Source of the DNA: Proteobacteria bacterium SG_bin4
GTDB taxonomy: Bacteria > Pseudomonadota > Gammaproteobacteria > Burkholderiales > Nitrosomonadaceae
Assembly: GCA_002083395.1 (NCBI GenBank)
Contig: LWDH01000058.1
Span: 1 to 64,000 of the forward strand
Length of the DNA stretch: 64,000 nt
Direction: 5' to 3'
The notes under the pieces were generated by a model. It searched no databases and was not told the DNA's origin. It saw only the letters and a program-made list of their open reading frames with translations. How positions within the stretch are numbered: position 1 is the stretch's first letter; the number at the start of each line of letters is the position of its first letter. This document shows, piece after piece, positions 27,746 through 36,655 of this stretch. The position numbers and the translations under genes are program-made.

Positions 27746-29971
27746 ATGGCCATAAAAGACAATCCCCGGTTCTACGAACTTGTCGTCATCACTGAGTTGA
27801 TTGACGTTAAAAGCGATACCAAGCCCCCTGAAGTTTTTGCATATGCATTTTCTGCCGATGGCCGCATGCTGGCATCCGCGCCGGCGAAAGATGGCGGCAA
27901 AGCAGCGTTGCGCGTACCCGTAACAGCCAGTAAAGACCGGTTGCGTATCCTGGTCGGTCCGGCATCGGGTGAGAAAGACGCCGGTTACGATGATTTGATC
28001 CGCCGCGGCGCGCAGCAGCAGTTTTTGCTGGTCGATCCCAGAGCTCCGGTCAAGGAATTGGGATTCCGCGTGTTTCCGGATATTTGGCAATGCTGGTTTT
28101 TCCGCGCTTGCTTCGTGCGCGGCAAGCTGATGAAACGCATTACCGTCGGCGGTACAGCAGTCGAGTATCCGGTGTGCAATGCGACGGTCGAGGTCTTTGA
28201 GGTCGATCCGTTGCATATTCTGATTCCGAAGCTGCCGGATGCCATTATCGACCGGTTACGCGAGGTGATCGTCCGGCCGCGCCCTTGGCCGCCGGTTATC
28301 GATCTGCCGCGTCCCCCCGAGCCGTTTCCGTGGCCAGGCCCGGGTCCTGATCCGGCGCCATTTGAGCGGCGCATGATGTTGGCGGCTTCCGGCGGCATGC
28401 AGGAAGCCGCTCAGCCGGAAGACGCTGCGGATGCGTTCGATGAAATCGCCAACGCGACGGAATTGAAATACATCGCCAAAGCCGGCAGTCGGTTGCAATT
28501 CCAGCAAGCGTTGATCGATCATGCGTTCATTATCCGTCCTTTGCTTTGCCGGTTCTTTCCATTACTGGTTACCAAGCAGAAAGTCGCGACCACGACCACG
28601 GATGCCTGCGGAAAATTTCAAACGGTGTTTTTCCGCAGTTGCAACGATACCGATATTCCCGATCTCTATTTCAAAGCACGCCAGCGTTTGTTCGGTTTCC
28701 TCGACGTGACGATTTACGAACCCACGCCGGTTTCGTGCTATACCTATTGGGATTACGTCTGCGGCACCGAGGTCACGTTGTACACCAAGCATCCGCTGGC
28801 GCAAATCTGCTCGCCTTGCCCGCCGGTGATCGGCCCTGCCAATTGGGTGGCATTCCTTGCCATTGGCGCGCATGCGTTAAGTCATATTTACGGAACCGCT
28901 CCGGCTCTGCAAGCCAGCACCGACGACAGTAACCGCGGTTTGACCGATAGCGGCGCACCATGGGGCAGCTTACTGCGGCCGCGCCTGGAGTTTTCCAATG
29001 CCTTGGAAGCGCTCGGTGTTAAGTATTACCGGATTTCCTGGCGCAAGGGCGATAGCGGCGATTTCGCGCCGCTGAGCAGTGCGGTTTATCATTATTATCG
29101 TCACGATGTGAATACGCCGACCGGGCCGATGCCTGCATGGACGCCGTATCTGCTCGGGCCTAAGAACGCCGATGACGGCGCCGGCCACATGGTGCCCGAT
29201 CTGTTCGAGATTCCTTATCCGTCCGTCGCGCCGGAAGGGGTTTGGGATGCGCCGCCGCATATCAGCGAGATCGTCGAGCACTTCGGCAATGCGAAATTCC
29301 CGACGCAAGAATTGGCGGCTGGCATGACGTATGACGCCAACGGCAATACCGTTGGAACCGACAACAGCGGCAAGTATCAACTCAAGGTGGATTTATTCAA
29401 TGCCAACGGTCAGCTCGTCAATATCGCCGCCTTAGGCATTCAGTACGTGGTGCCGGATGTGCCCGATCTGACCGGCACGATTTATACCACCGCTGCCGCG
29501 CCGCTCGGTTTGGTGGTTGGCAATAGCATGATTGTGACGCTGCACGTCGATAACAATCACTGCTTTGCCGGTATCGATGCGCCAACCATCGGCGCTGCGG
29601 CAGCGGATCCTTGCTGCGGCGTGTTGAATTATGCCGCCAAAGATTCTGTCACGATGACATGGCAGGCGAAACATCCGCATGGATTCGCGAAATATCACTT
29701 CGGCGTGGTTCGCGGCGCTAATTCGGTGCTGCAATTGCCTTCTCCCGGCGGGTGGGATCCGGTCGGCGGCGGCTCGTTCTCAACCAGCCGCGCGGTATCG
29801 AATTTGCTGAATGACAACTTGCCACCGGGCTGCGCGATCGACGGCTGCCCGGTCGCTGGTTTCAGCGAAAATCTGTATGTCGATGCAATGGCAACCGACG
29901 GCTGGACCAGCGAACTCGGTTACGACGCCAGCGCCGTTCGTGCGTTTGTATTGTCGAGAGCCGCGGTTTAA
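27746..29971 (+). CDS. 741-residue protein of unknown family
   Basis: A large protein I do not recognise. It has no signal peptide and no transmembrane helix. Visible parts: a beta-rich N-terminal domain (1-100); a Trp/Cys-containing segment IWQCWFFRACFVRG (about 110-125) followed by VEYPVCNATVEVFEV, which resembles a small transthyretin-like fold; a Pro/Trp-rich linker (175-207, RPPEPFPWPGPGPDPAP); a central domain with cysteines (CNDTDIPDL, CYTYWDYVCGTE, CSPCPP); and a C-terminal beta-sandwich-like region (about 530-740) with DVPDLTGTIYT, PCCGVL and repeated Asp/Gly turns. AAGGAG before ATG is strong. It stands alone, followed by a palindrome. It could be a surface or particle protein exported without a Sec signal; this is only a guess. 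Confidence 0.75.
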   Translation: MAIKDNPRFYELVVITELIDVKSDTKPPEVFAYAFSADGRMLASAPAKDGGKAALRVPVTASKDRLRILVGPASGEKDAGYDDLIRRGAQQQFLLVDPRAPVKELGFRVFPDIWQCWFFRACFVRGKLMKRITVGGTAVEYPVCNATVEVFEVDPLHILIPKLPDAIIDRLREVIVRPRPWPPVIDLPRPPEPFPWPGPGPDPAPFERRMMLAASGGMQEAAQPEDAADAFDEIANATELKYIAKAGSRLQFQQALIDHAFIIRPLLCRFFPLLVTKQKVATTTTDACGKFQTVFFRSCNDTDIPDLYFKARQRLFGFLDVTIYEPTPVSCYTYWDYVCGTEVTLYTKHPLAQICSPCPPVIGPANWVAFLAIGAHALSHIYGTAPALQASTDDSNRGLTDSGAPWGSLLRPRLEFSNALEALGVKYYRISWRKGDSGDFAPLSSAVYHYYRHDVNTPTGPMPAWTPYLLGPKNADDGAGHMVPDLFEIPYPSVAPEGVWDAPPHISEIVEHFGNAKFPTQELAAGMTYDANGNTVGTDNSGKYQLKVDLFNANGQLVNIAALGIQYVVPDVPDLTGTIYTTAAAPLGLVVGNSMIVTLHVDNNHCFAGIDAPTIGAAAADPCCGVLNYAAKDSVTMTWQAKHPHGFAKYHFGVVRGANSVLQLPSPGGWDPVGGGSFSTSRAVSNLLNDNLPPGCAIDGCPVAGFSENLYVDAMATDGWTSELGYDASAVRAFVLSRAAV

Positions 29972-29987
29972 TAGAGATTGAAATACA

Positions 29988-30036
29988 GGAGTCGTAGCAG
30001 ATTCGCTGAGTTTCTAAGCAAATTTACTACGGCTCC
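29988..30036. repeat. imperfect palindrome after the 741-aa gene
   Basis: GGAGTCGTAG (29988-29997) faces CTACGGCTCC (30027-30036), one G-T pair, and the interior AGATTCGCT / AGCAAATTT pairs partly. It begins 16 bases after the stop codon and may terminate the transcript or be a short mobile repeat. Confidence 0.55.
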
Positions 30037-30141
30037 AAAATTTATAATGCGAGCAATCTGAGAAACCAATAGGATAAGTTTAGGCAAGCTCACACGCTTT
30101 AATCTGTGTGCGGTACAGTAGGAACCGAAGGAAGGTTAGTT

Positions 30142-30208
30142 GCCTCGCCACCAGGAGCGAGGCGATTTAATGAAATTTCGGGTCTTAAGAGAAATTAAAC
30201 CGAAATTT
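30142..30208. repeat. two adjacent hairpins (REP-like)
   Basis: GCCTCGC/GCGAGGC (30142-30148, 30157-30163) followed by AAATTTCGG/CCGAAATTT (30173-30181, 30200-30208). The first hairpin ends in GCGAGG and runs into ATTTAATG, similar to the GCGAGG-TATTAAATG hairpin at 45190-45215 upstream of the TIR-WD40 gene, so both may belong to one palindromic repeat family. The second hairpin lies just after the stop of the 37-residue gene on the minus strand and could be its terminator. Confidence 0.5.
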
Positions 30209-30215
30209 AAATTGC

Positions 30216-30329
30216 TTAGGAAAAATACATCGATACGAAGATCAAGGCGACTGCTACTGCACCAATGATCACTAAATTAATACCTAATTTTTTAAAAGCG
30301 ACAACATCCACTTCGTCTAGCATATGCAT
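30216..30329 (-). CDS. 37-residue single-span membrane microprotein
   Basis: The chain is a short polar N-terminus (MHMLDEVDVVAFKKLG) and one transmembrane helix (INLVIIGAVAVALIFVSMYF). The ATG at 30329 is preceded by an ideal Shine-Dalgarno site, GGAGGAAATT, far better than anything upstream in the longer frame, so the true product is 37 residues (or 35 from the next ATG). The region upstream carries AT-rich promoter-like sequence. Such small membrane proteins often regulate a larger membrane complex; the partner is unknown. Confidence 0.6.
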   Translation of the reverse strand: MHMLDEVDVVAFKKLGINLVIIGAVAVALIFVSMYFS

Positions 30330-30479
30330 AATTTCCTCCAGTAAAAAAGTTTTAGTGGAGACTGCATTCTGAAATAAATCTAAATGGATTTTTTTGATAC
30401 AGATCAATAAATATCAAATTGATTCCGATGCTTACTATTGATGCGACGATCCGGTTGCGAGTATGGGTGGAGCCGCCGG

Positions 30480-31256
30480 TTACTTCAAATTCCGGCTTTT
30501 TTTGATCAAGTCGTAGGCAATCTGGACTTCCTTGGCTTGTTCGGTGGCTACCGCGATCATGTCTTCCGGCACGCCCTGCCCCATCAATTTGTCCGGGTGG
30601 TATTGGCTCATTAGCTTGCGGTAGGCACGTTTGATTTCTTCATCGCTGCTGTCTTTACTGACACCCAGGGCCCGGTAGGCATCTTCCAGTGCGTTCGCGG
30701 AGCTGGCGTTGCCAGCGGCAAAGTGCATTTGATTCATCACCATGTCGAGCAATTGCTCGAATGCCGCCGGATGATAGCCCAAGCGGCCGGCGATAGCTCG
30801 CAGCAATTCTTCTTCCGCTGAATTCAAACTGCCGTCAGATAGCCCCATGATAATCAGATACACCAGCAGCATCTGCTTTAGCTCAGGCGAGTAACCGCAA
30901 GCCGCTAAAAATTCGTTGAGCTGCGGGTGGATATCGTAATCCTTGGCTGCGCCTTGCTTGAACAAAGCAATCGCTTTGAGCCGGTGTTCCTGGGTCATGC
31001 GCAGTTTTTGCATGAATTGCTCGACGTGGGAGATTTCGCTTTCGGAAACACGGCCATCCGCCTTCGCCAATTTTCCCATCAGGATGAATACGGTCTCCAG
31101 AAAGACCGATTGGCGGCGCGTCGCATTGAATGGATTCACTCCGCCAGGACCATAAGCCAGCAACCGGTCAATGAAACTGCCAGCGATCAGGCCGAGAATC
31201 AGGCCGATAAAACCCAGCACCAAAAACCCTGAAAGCGCACCCAGTAGCTTGAACAT
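30480..31256 (-). CDS. djlA: DjlA-type co-chaperone (TerB + J domain)
   Basis: A membrane-anchored J protein that recruits DnaK. Residues 1-28 are a glycine-rich transmembrane helix (LLGALSGFLVLGFIGLILGLIAG), followed by a TerB-like helical domain (about 50-175; KADGRVSESEI, LSDGSLNSAEEELL) and a C-terminal J domain (about 190-258; DAYRALGVSKDSSDEEIKRAYRKLMSQYHPDKL) with HPD. Length 258 and domain order match E. coli DjlA. It lies downstream of ibaG in the same direction, 88 bases away. Confidence 0.88.
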   Translation of the reverse strand: MFKLLGALSGFLVLGFIGLILGLIAGSFIDRLLAYGPGGVNPFNATRRQSVFLETVFILMGKLAKADGRVSESEISHVEQFMQKLRMTQEHRLKAIALFKQGAAKDYDIHPQLNEFLAACGYSPELKQMLLVYLIIMGLSDGSLNSAEEELLRAIAGRLGYHPAAFEQLLDMVMNQMHFAAGNASSANALEDAYRALGVSKDSSDEEIKRAYRKLMSQYHPDKLMGQGVPEDMIAVATEQAKEVQIAYDLIKKSRNLK

Positions 31257-31343
31257 GGTTAATTCAGATGAGCGGTAAGACGATGATTGTAAATTGGATC
31301 AAAACCAAAACCCGGCTTGTGCGGCAGGTTGCCGCAGGTTCGA

Positions 31344-31589
31344 TCACTGCGATTGTTTGGCCCATTGTTCCGGGGTCAGCGTTTTCATCGATAGCGCGTG
31401 AATATCTTGCTTCATCCGGTCTCCGAGTGATTTATAAACCAATTGATGCTGTTGAAGCATGCTTTTTCCTTGAAACTGCGCGCTGACAATCAGCGCGTGA
31501 AAATGACGGCCGTCGTCGCCTTCGACCTGTACATGGTCACACGGTAATGACGATTCGATATAGCTTTTTAAATTCTCTGCGGTCAGCAT
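31344..31589 (-). CDS. ibaG: BolA-family protein IbaG
   Basis: An 81-residue BolA/IbaG protein; family members form [2Fe-2S] complexes with monothiol glutaredoxins. It shows VQVEGDDGRHFHALIVSAQF and KSLGDRMKQDIHALSMKTL, the two conserved halves of the family, with the His residues used for cluster binding. A strong AAGGAG precedes the ATG. In many proteobacteria ibaG sits at the end of the mla cluster as here. Confidence 0.88.
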   Translation of the reverse strand: MLTAENLKSYIESSLPCDHVQVEGDDGRHFHALIVSAQFQGKSMLQQHQLVYKSLGDRMKQDIHALSMKTLTPEQWAKQSQ

Positions 31590-31636
31590 GATTGTTCTCC
31601 TTATAGATGGGTTGCAGACAAAGTGATACCCTCCGG

Positions 31637-32392
31637 TTAATGTCTTAATTTGTAGCCGGTTTTAAGCATCCGTATCGCCAGCAGGGAAATGGCGATCAAG
31701 CATGATGCCACAATTGCCAAACTAATATAAGGCGAGATATCGGAAATGCCCAGAAAGCCGTAACGAAAGCCGTCGATCATGTAAAAGAACGGATTGAGGT
31801 GCGACAAATATTGCCAACCGGACGGCAACGAGTGGATGGTATAAAACACGCCTGATAAAAACGTCAGCGGCATGATAATGAAATTTTGGAAAGCGGCCAA
31901 TTGATCGAATTTATCCGCCCAGATTCCGGCGATCAATCCCAAAACGCCCAGAATGCCGCTGCCGAGCAGCATGAAAACGATCGACCAAACCGGCAGTAGC
32001 AATGGAATATCAAAAAATACCCAAGTAACGGTATACACCCCTAAACCAACCAGAATGCCCCTGACGACCGAAGCGAGAACATACGCCAGGAAAATCATGT
32101 GGTACGACAGTGGCGATAACAGGATAAACACGATATTGCCGCTGATTTTCGATTGAATCATGCTGGACGATGAATTGGCAAAAGCATTTTGGATGATCGC
32201 CATCATCACTAAGCCGGGAATCAGAAAATGCGTATAGGCAATGTCCGGGTACACTTCCACATGGGTTTCCAGCACGTGAAAAAATACCAGCAAATACAAT
32301 AACGTCGACACCATCGGCGCCACGATGGTTTGGAAGCCGACTTTCCAGAAGCGCAGCAATTCCTTGTAAAACAATGTGAAAAATCCTGTCAT
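31637..32392 (-). CDS. ABC-2 type permease
   Basis: A 251-residue inner-membrane permease of the ABC-2 (YadH/NodJ) group with six predicted helices and the family signature GLIAGIWADKFDQLAAFQNF followed by IIMPLTFLSGVFY. It pairs with the ATPase gene immediately upstream (4-base gap). Substrate is unknown; location in the mla operon suggests an envelope lipid or polymer. Confidence 0.88.
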   Translation of the reverse strand: MTGFFTLFYKELLRFWKVGFQTIVAPMVSTLLYLLVFFHVLETHVEVYPDIAYTHFLIPGLVMMAIIQNAFANSSSSMIQSKISGNIVFILLSPLSYHMIFLAYVLASVVRGILVGLGVYTVTWVFFDIPLLLPVWSIVFMLLGSGILGVLGLIAGIWADKFDQLAAFQNFIIMPLTFLSGVFYTIHSLPSGWQYLSHLNPFFYMIDGFRYGFLGISDISPYISLAIVASCLIAISLLAIRMLKTGYKLRH

Positions 32393-32396
32393 TTCA

Positions 32397-33305
32397 CTAA
32401 TTCTTATTTCCTCTCATGATGTTGATAAATACATCCTCGAGATCCGGCTGTTGCAAGTGCATTTCGACGATTTCGATATCCGCGGCTCGCAATGCCGCCA
32501 AAACAGCTTCGATGTGCGCGTAATGATCAATGCGCAACTCATGGACGCCATCTTCGTGCTTCAACAATCGATCGCGTAGCTCTTGCGGCAAAGTATCCGG
32601 CGACAATCGCAGCCGCAGCGAATTGCCTGCTGTCATTTTACCAATCAGATTGTGCGTGTTATCCAGCGCGACGATGCAGCCTTGCTTCAACATCGCCACG
32701 CGATTGCACAATGTTTCCGCTTCTTCCAAATAATGCGTGGTCAATACGATGGTGTGCCCATCCCGGTTGAGCTGCTTGACGAACTCCCACAATGTCTGGC
32801 GCAATTCCACATCGACTCCGGCGGTCGGTTCGTCCAGTATGATCACCGGCGGTTTATGCACCAGCGCTTGCGCCACCAGTACGCGGCGTTTCATGCCGCC
32901 GGACAAGGCACGCATGTTGGCATTGGCTTTATCGCTCAGATCAAGGCGTTCGATGATTTCATCGACCCAGCGCCCGTTGTTGCGGATACCATAATAACCG
33001 GACTGGATCAGCAAGATTTCGCGCACCGTGAAAAACGGATCGAACACCAATTCCTGCGGCACGATGCCCAGATTCAACCGTGCTTGCTGGTAATCGGTCA
33101 ATACATCACGCCCCATGACTTTCACGGCGCCGCTATCCGCCAGCGTCAACCCGGCAATGATACTGATCAGGGTGGTTTTTCCGGCGCCATTCGGACCCAG
33201 CAATGCAAAAAATTCTCCGGGATAGATGCTCAGATTCACATCGGCTAACGCATGAATCTGACCGAAATGCTTATTGACGTGCTGAACTTCCAGGGCGGGT
33301 AACAT
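32397..33305 (-). CDS. ABC transporter ATPase (YadG-like)
   Basis: The ATP-hydrolysing subunit of the exporter whose permease follows. Walker [10 protein letters not shown], signature LSGGMKRR, Walker B VIILDEPTAGVDVE and the switch His in VLTTHYLEEAE are all intact. I start at the ATG at 33305 (MLPALEVQHVNKHFG); the frame extends four codons to a TTG without better support. The C-terminal domain (about 220-302) is typical of drug/lipid exporter ATPases. Confidence 0.9.
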   Translation of the reverse strand: MLPALEVQHVNKHFGQIHALADVNLSIYPGEFFALLGPNGAGKTTLISIIAGLTLADSGAVKVMGRDVLTDYQQARLNLGIVPQELVFDPFFTVREILLIQSGYYGIRNNGRWVDEIIERLDLSDKANANMRALSGGMKRRVLVAQALVHKPPVIILDEPTAGVDVELRQTLWEFVKQLNRDGHTIVLTTHYLEEAETLCNRVAMLKQGCIVALDNTHNLIGKMTAGNSLRLRLSPDTLPQELRDRLLKHEDGVHELRIDHYAHIEAVLAALRAADIEIVEMHLQQPDLEDVFINIMRGNKN

Positions 33306-33361
33306 GGGACGAATCAAGCAAGAATGTACTGTTGCGGTAGCAATAACCGGATGTTACCGGA

Positions 33362-33700
33362 TCAGGCAATGACGGGTACCGGCGTTTCGGTTGAAATCAC
33401 CGGAATCAGTTCCGCAACCCCGTATAATTGAATAAGGCTTCTGAGATTCTCTGGCAAGTGAATAAACTGCAATGACCGCTTGTTTTTTTGAGCCGCGCGC
33501 AACCACTCCAGCAGCATGCTGATAATCGTGGAATCGACGTCGGTTACATTTGCCAAATCGACCGTCAGGGATTGACTGTCAAACAATGCAATCCCCCGGC
33601 GAGTAAGATCCGCGACATGATCGATCGTTACCGGCCCTTGCAATACAATGCGGCCGCCTTCGCGCAAAATAGCAGGAGCCGGGATTTTCGAATCGTTCAT
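33362..33700 (-). CDS. mlaB: MlaB STAS-domain protein
   Basis: A 112-residue STAS protein, the cytoplasmic accessory subunit of the MlaFEDB phospholipid transporter, which binds MlaF and stabilises it. Typical STAS features are ILREGGRIVLQGPVTIDHV and VDLANVTDVDSTIISMLLEW. It follows mlaC by 10 bases, in the normal order mlaF-E-D-C-B. Confidence 0.85.
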   Translation of the reverse strand: MNDSKIPAPAILREGGRIVLQGPVTIDHVADLTRRGIALFDSQSLTVDLANVTDVDSTIISMLLEWLRAAQKNKRSLQFIHLPENLRSLIQLYGVAELIPVISTETPVPVIA

Positions 33701-33710
33701 CGATGTGAAT

Positions 33711-34331
33711 TTATTTTTTGCCTTCCAGCGACTTGTTCTTATCGGAAAGCGCCTTTAACAACCCTTCAACACCGCCCTTGCGAACCTGGCTATTAAACGT
33801 GCCGCGATAATTGGTTACCAGACTGACGCCGGCAACCGTTACATCGTACACTTTCCAGCCATCAGGCTTTTTCTCCATGCTGTAATCGATTGGTACCGGC
33901 TCTTTGCCATTCCCTTGAATAACCACCGTGCGTACCATCGTTTCGGTTTTATCGCCTAATGCCGGCAATGGTTTGACTTTGATGATTTCATCTGAATAGC
34001 TCGTCAATGCATTGGAATAAGTGCGCACCAGCAACGTGCGGAATTCATCCACCAGTTTGTTTTGCTGTTCGGGCACGGCCTTGGTCCAGTGCTGCCCCAT
34101 CGCCAGTTGCGTCATGCGCGTAAAATTGAAATGCGGCAGAATCTTGGTCTCGATCAGATCGAGCATTTTTTCTTTGTTGCCATTTTTCAGATCCGCATCT
34201 TTATTAATGATATCGATAACTTCTTTCACCGTTTGATCGACAAGCCTATCCGGCGCCATTTCCATCGACCATACCGGAGAAATCAGCAGGCACGAAAAAA
34301 TCAACCCAATAACTCCAATTATTCTTTTCAT
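33711..34331 (-). CDS. mlaC: MlaC periplasmic phospholipid carrier
   Basis: Carries phospholipid across the periplasm between the outer-membrane MlaA complex and MlaFEDB. A signal peptide (1-22, PVWS-ME) precedes a 184-residue domain with the family motifs LPHFNFTRMTQLAMGQHW, VRTYSNAL and KVYDVTVAGVSLVTNYRG. Length 206 is normal. It is separated from mlaD by 84 bases; mlaA, often at this place in betaproteobacteria, is missing. Confidence 0.92.
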   Translation of the reverse strand: MKRIIGVIGLIFSCLLISPVWSMEMAPDRLVDQTVKEVIDIINKDADLKNGNKEKMLDLIETKILPHFNFTRMTQLAMGQHWTKAVPEQQNKLVDEFRTLLVRTYSNALTSYSDEIIKVKPLPALGDKTETMVRTVVIQGNGKEPVPIDYSMEKKPDGWKVYDVTVAGVSLVTNYRGTFNSQVRKGGVEGLLKALSDKNKSLEGKK

Positions 34332-34415
34332 TGTCCCCTCACCAAGTTATAAATTGTTTGCAATACTAAACCAATCAGAATGAAAATAACAAATATCCGT
34401 TCGCTTGCCGGATCA

Positions 34416-34883
34416 TCAAAATGAATCGTCTTCCGCTGCTTTGTTAAATAGAAAACGTCCGATTAATTCCTCAAGCACCATGGCCGAGTTGGTTTTCATG
34501 ATTTTATCACCTTCTTGGAGCATCGCTTCATCACCGCCCGCTGCCAGGCCAATATACTGTTCCCCCAGCAGCCCCGAGGTCAAAATGCTGGCAAAGGTAT
34601 CTTTGGGAAATTGAAAGCGGCTATCCATGCTCATGGTCACGACCGCATCGTATGTTTGCGTGCTGAACTGAATATCGGTGACACGTCCGACCACAACTCC
34701 GGCGCTTTTAACCGGCGCGCGCACTTTCAGGCCGCCGATGTTTTCAAAATTTCCGGAAATCGTATAACTGTGCGAGGGATTATAAACATTCAGATTACCG
34801 ACTTTAAGGCTCAAGATCATCAGTGCGACGATGCCCATCACGACAAACAACCCCACCCACAAATCCATTGTTGTCCGCTGCAT
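34416..34883 (-). CDS. mlaD: MlaD MCE-domain protein
   Basis: Inner-membrane anchored substrate-binding subunit that forms a hexameric ring over MlaE. One N-terminal helix (about 8-27, VGLFVVMGIVALMILSLKV) is followed by the MCE domain (GLKVRAPVKSAGVVVGRV, LTSGLLGEQYIGL). 155 residues, usual length. Its ATG overlaps the mlaE stop by one base. Confidence 0.93.
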   Translation of the reverse strand: MQRTTMDLWVGLFVVMGIVALMILSLKVGNLNVYNPSHSYTISGNFENIGGLKVRAPVKSAGVVVGRVTDIQFSTQTYDAVVTMSMDSRFQFPKDTFASILTSGLLGEQYIGLAAGGDEAMLQEGDKIMKTNSAMVLEELIGRFLFNKAAEDDSF

Positions 34884-35686
34884 TAACTAACTCCTCTAAA
34901 CATGAAAGCGGTCAATATAAAATCCAGTCCTAAAATTACCAATGACGAAGTCACCACCGTACGCGTAGTGGCTCCCGATACGCCTTCCGCCGTCGGCGGC
35001 GCATCATAACCCTCGAATACCGCGATGGCTGTCACCGCAACACCGAAAAAACAGCTTTTAATAAAACCGTTAAGAATATCGATGCGAAAATCGACTGCGC
35101 TTTGCATTTGCGACCAATACGAACCTTCATCGACACCGATGAAAACGACAGTGACCAAATAACCGCCGTAAACCCCCATCACTGAAAAAATAGCCGCCAG
35201 AAACGGCATCGAAATCACGCCTGCCCAGAACCGCGGCGCAACCACCCGAGCAACCGGATCGACCGCCATCATGCCCATCGCGGCCAACTGCTCGGTGGCT
35301 TTCATTAGACCGACCTCGGCAGTGATCGCAGAACCCGCACGGCTGGCAAATAGCAATGCGGCCACTACCGGCCCCAGCTCCCGCACCAGCGATAACGCTA
35401 CCAAGGTACCGACCGCGGATTCCGAGCCGTACTTCTGCAACGTCTCGTACCCTTGCAGCCCCAATACCATGCCGACAAACAAACCGGATACCACGATAAT
35501 GATGAGCGATAACACCCCGGTAAAATACAACTCCCGGATCACCAAATTGAAGCGGCGGAAACTGGTGCCGGATTTGAGCAGCACCAGCAAGAAAAAACGG
35601 CTGGCAACACCAAGTCGCCAGATGCTTTCGATGGTCCGATGGCCAATATTGCGGATACCGGTGACAATCCGTCTAGGCAAGAGCAC
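34883..35686 (-). CDS. mlaE: MlaE permease
   Basis: The integral membrane permease of the MlaFEDB phospholipid transporter. 267 residues with the MlaE signatures SGLFVGMVLGLQGYETLQ, LVRELGPVVAALLFASRAGS and TEQLAAMGMMAVDPVARV. Five to six helices. It overlaps mlaF by 14 bases, supporting tight coupling. Confidence 0.94.
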   Translation of the reverse strand: MLLPRRIVTGIRNIGHRTIESIWRLGVASRFFLLVLLKSGTSFRRFNLVIRELYFTGVLSLIIIVVSGLFVGMVLGLQGYETLQKYGSESAVGTLVALSLVRELGPVVAALLFASRAGSAITAEVGLMKATEQLAAMGMMAVDPVARVVAPRFWAGVISMPFLAAIFSVMGVYGGYLVTVVFIGVDEGSYWSQMQSAVDFRIDILNGFIKSCFFGVAVTAIAVFEGYDAPPTAEGVSGATTRTVVTSSLVILGLDFILTAFMFRGVS

Positions 35687-36485
35687 TCTCCAGATTCAAG
35701 TCTTTCCGGTAAGATTGCGCCGGATAATGAAACGGCACCGGCCCGTCTTCCTCGCCGTGCACAAACTGATGCACAAACGGCGCCACCGATTCGCGCACTT
35801 CCTCTGGCGTGCCTTCGGCTGCGATCACACCATCCGCAATGAAGTAGACATAATCCACGATTTTTAACGATTCCTGCACATCGTGCGTCACTACAATCGA
35901 AGTCATCCCCAGCGCGTCGGTCAAACGGCGAATCAGGTTACCGATCACGCTCAATGAGATCGGATCCAGTCCGGTAAACGGTTCATCGTACATGATCAGC
36001 ATCGGATCCAGCGCGATCGAACGCGCCAGCGCTACCCGCCGCGCCATGCCGCCCGACAATTCATTCGGCATTAAATGGTGCGCGCCGCGCAAACCGACTG
36101 CGTTCAATTTCATCAATACCAAATCGCGAATCATCGATTCTGGTAAATCGGTATGTTCACGCATCTGGAAAGCAACATTATCGAATACCGACAAATCGGT
36201 AAACAGCGCGCCAAACTGAAACAACATCCCCATCTTGCGGCGCAGTTTAAACAGCGCATCACGGTCCAGTTCGTGCACCACCTGACCGGCAAATTTGACA
36301 TACCCCGACGACGGTTGCATCACCCCGCCAATCAATCGCAACAGAGTCGTTTTCCCCGATCCGCTGCCGCCCATGATGGCAACCACTTGACCGCGCTTCA
36401 TGGTCATATTGATGCCTTTTAGAATTGCGCGGGTATTGTAGGAGAAATTCAACCCGTTGATCTCGATTAAATTTTCAGATGCCAT
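35673..36485 (-). CDS. mlaF: MlaF ATPase
   Basis: ATPase of the phospholipid transporter that maintains outer-membrane lipid asymmetry. Walker A GGSGSGKTTLL, signature ELSGGMARRVALAR, Walker B LIMYDEPFTGLDP and switch His in VVTHDVQES are intact. 270 residues with the usual C-terminal extension that contacts the neighbouring subunit. First gene of the mlaFEDCB-ABC-ibaG-djlA run on the minus strand; the promoter should lie in 36486-36655. Confidence 0.94.
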   Translation of the reverse strand: MASENLIEINGLNFSYNTRAILKGINMTMKRGQVVAIMGGSGSGKTTLLRLIGGVMQPSSGYVKFAGQVVHELDRDALFKLRRKMGMLFQFGALFTDLSVFDNVAFQMREHTDLPESMIRDLVLMKLNAVGLRGAHHLMPNELSGGMARRVALARSIALDPMLIMYDEPFTGLDPISLSVIGNLIRRLTDALGMTSIVVTHDVQESLKIVDYVYFIADGVIAAEGTPEEVRESVAPFVHQFVHGEEDGPVPFHYPAQSYRKDLNLESALA

Positions 36486-36655
36486 GATGCTGCACAGTAA
36501 AATGGATTTTTCCCGGAAGATGCGTAAGAATAAAACGATTATTTACTTAGAATTAATGATTAGTCGTGAAAGGTTTTATCAGGCTTGGCATAAAATACAC
36601 TTAATGCTGCTAATGCCAATTTTAATCCAGTTTCAGTCCGGATATCGCGGTATAT

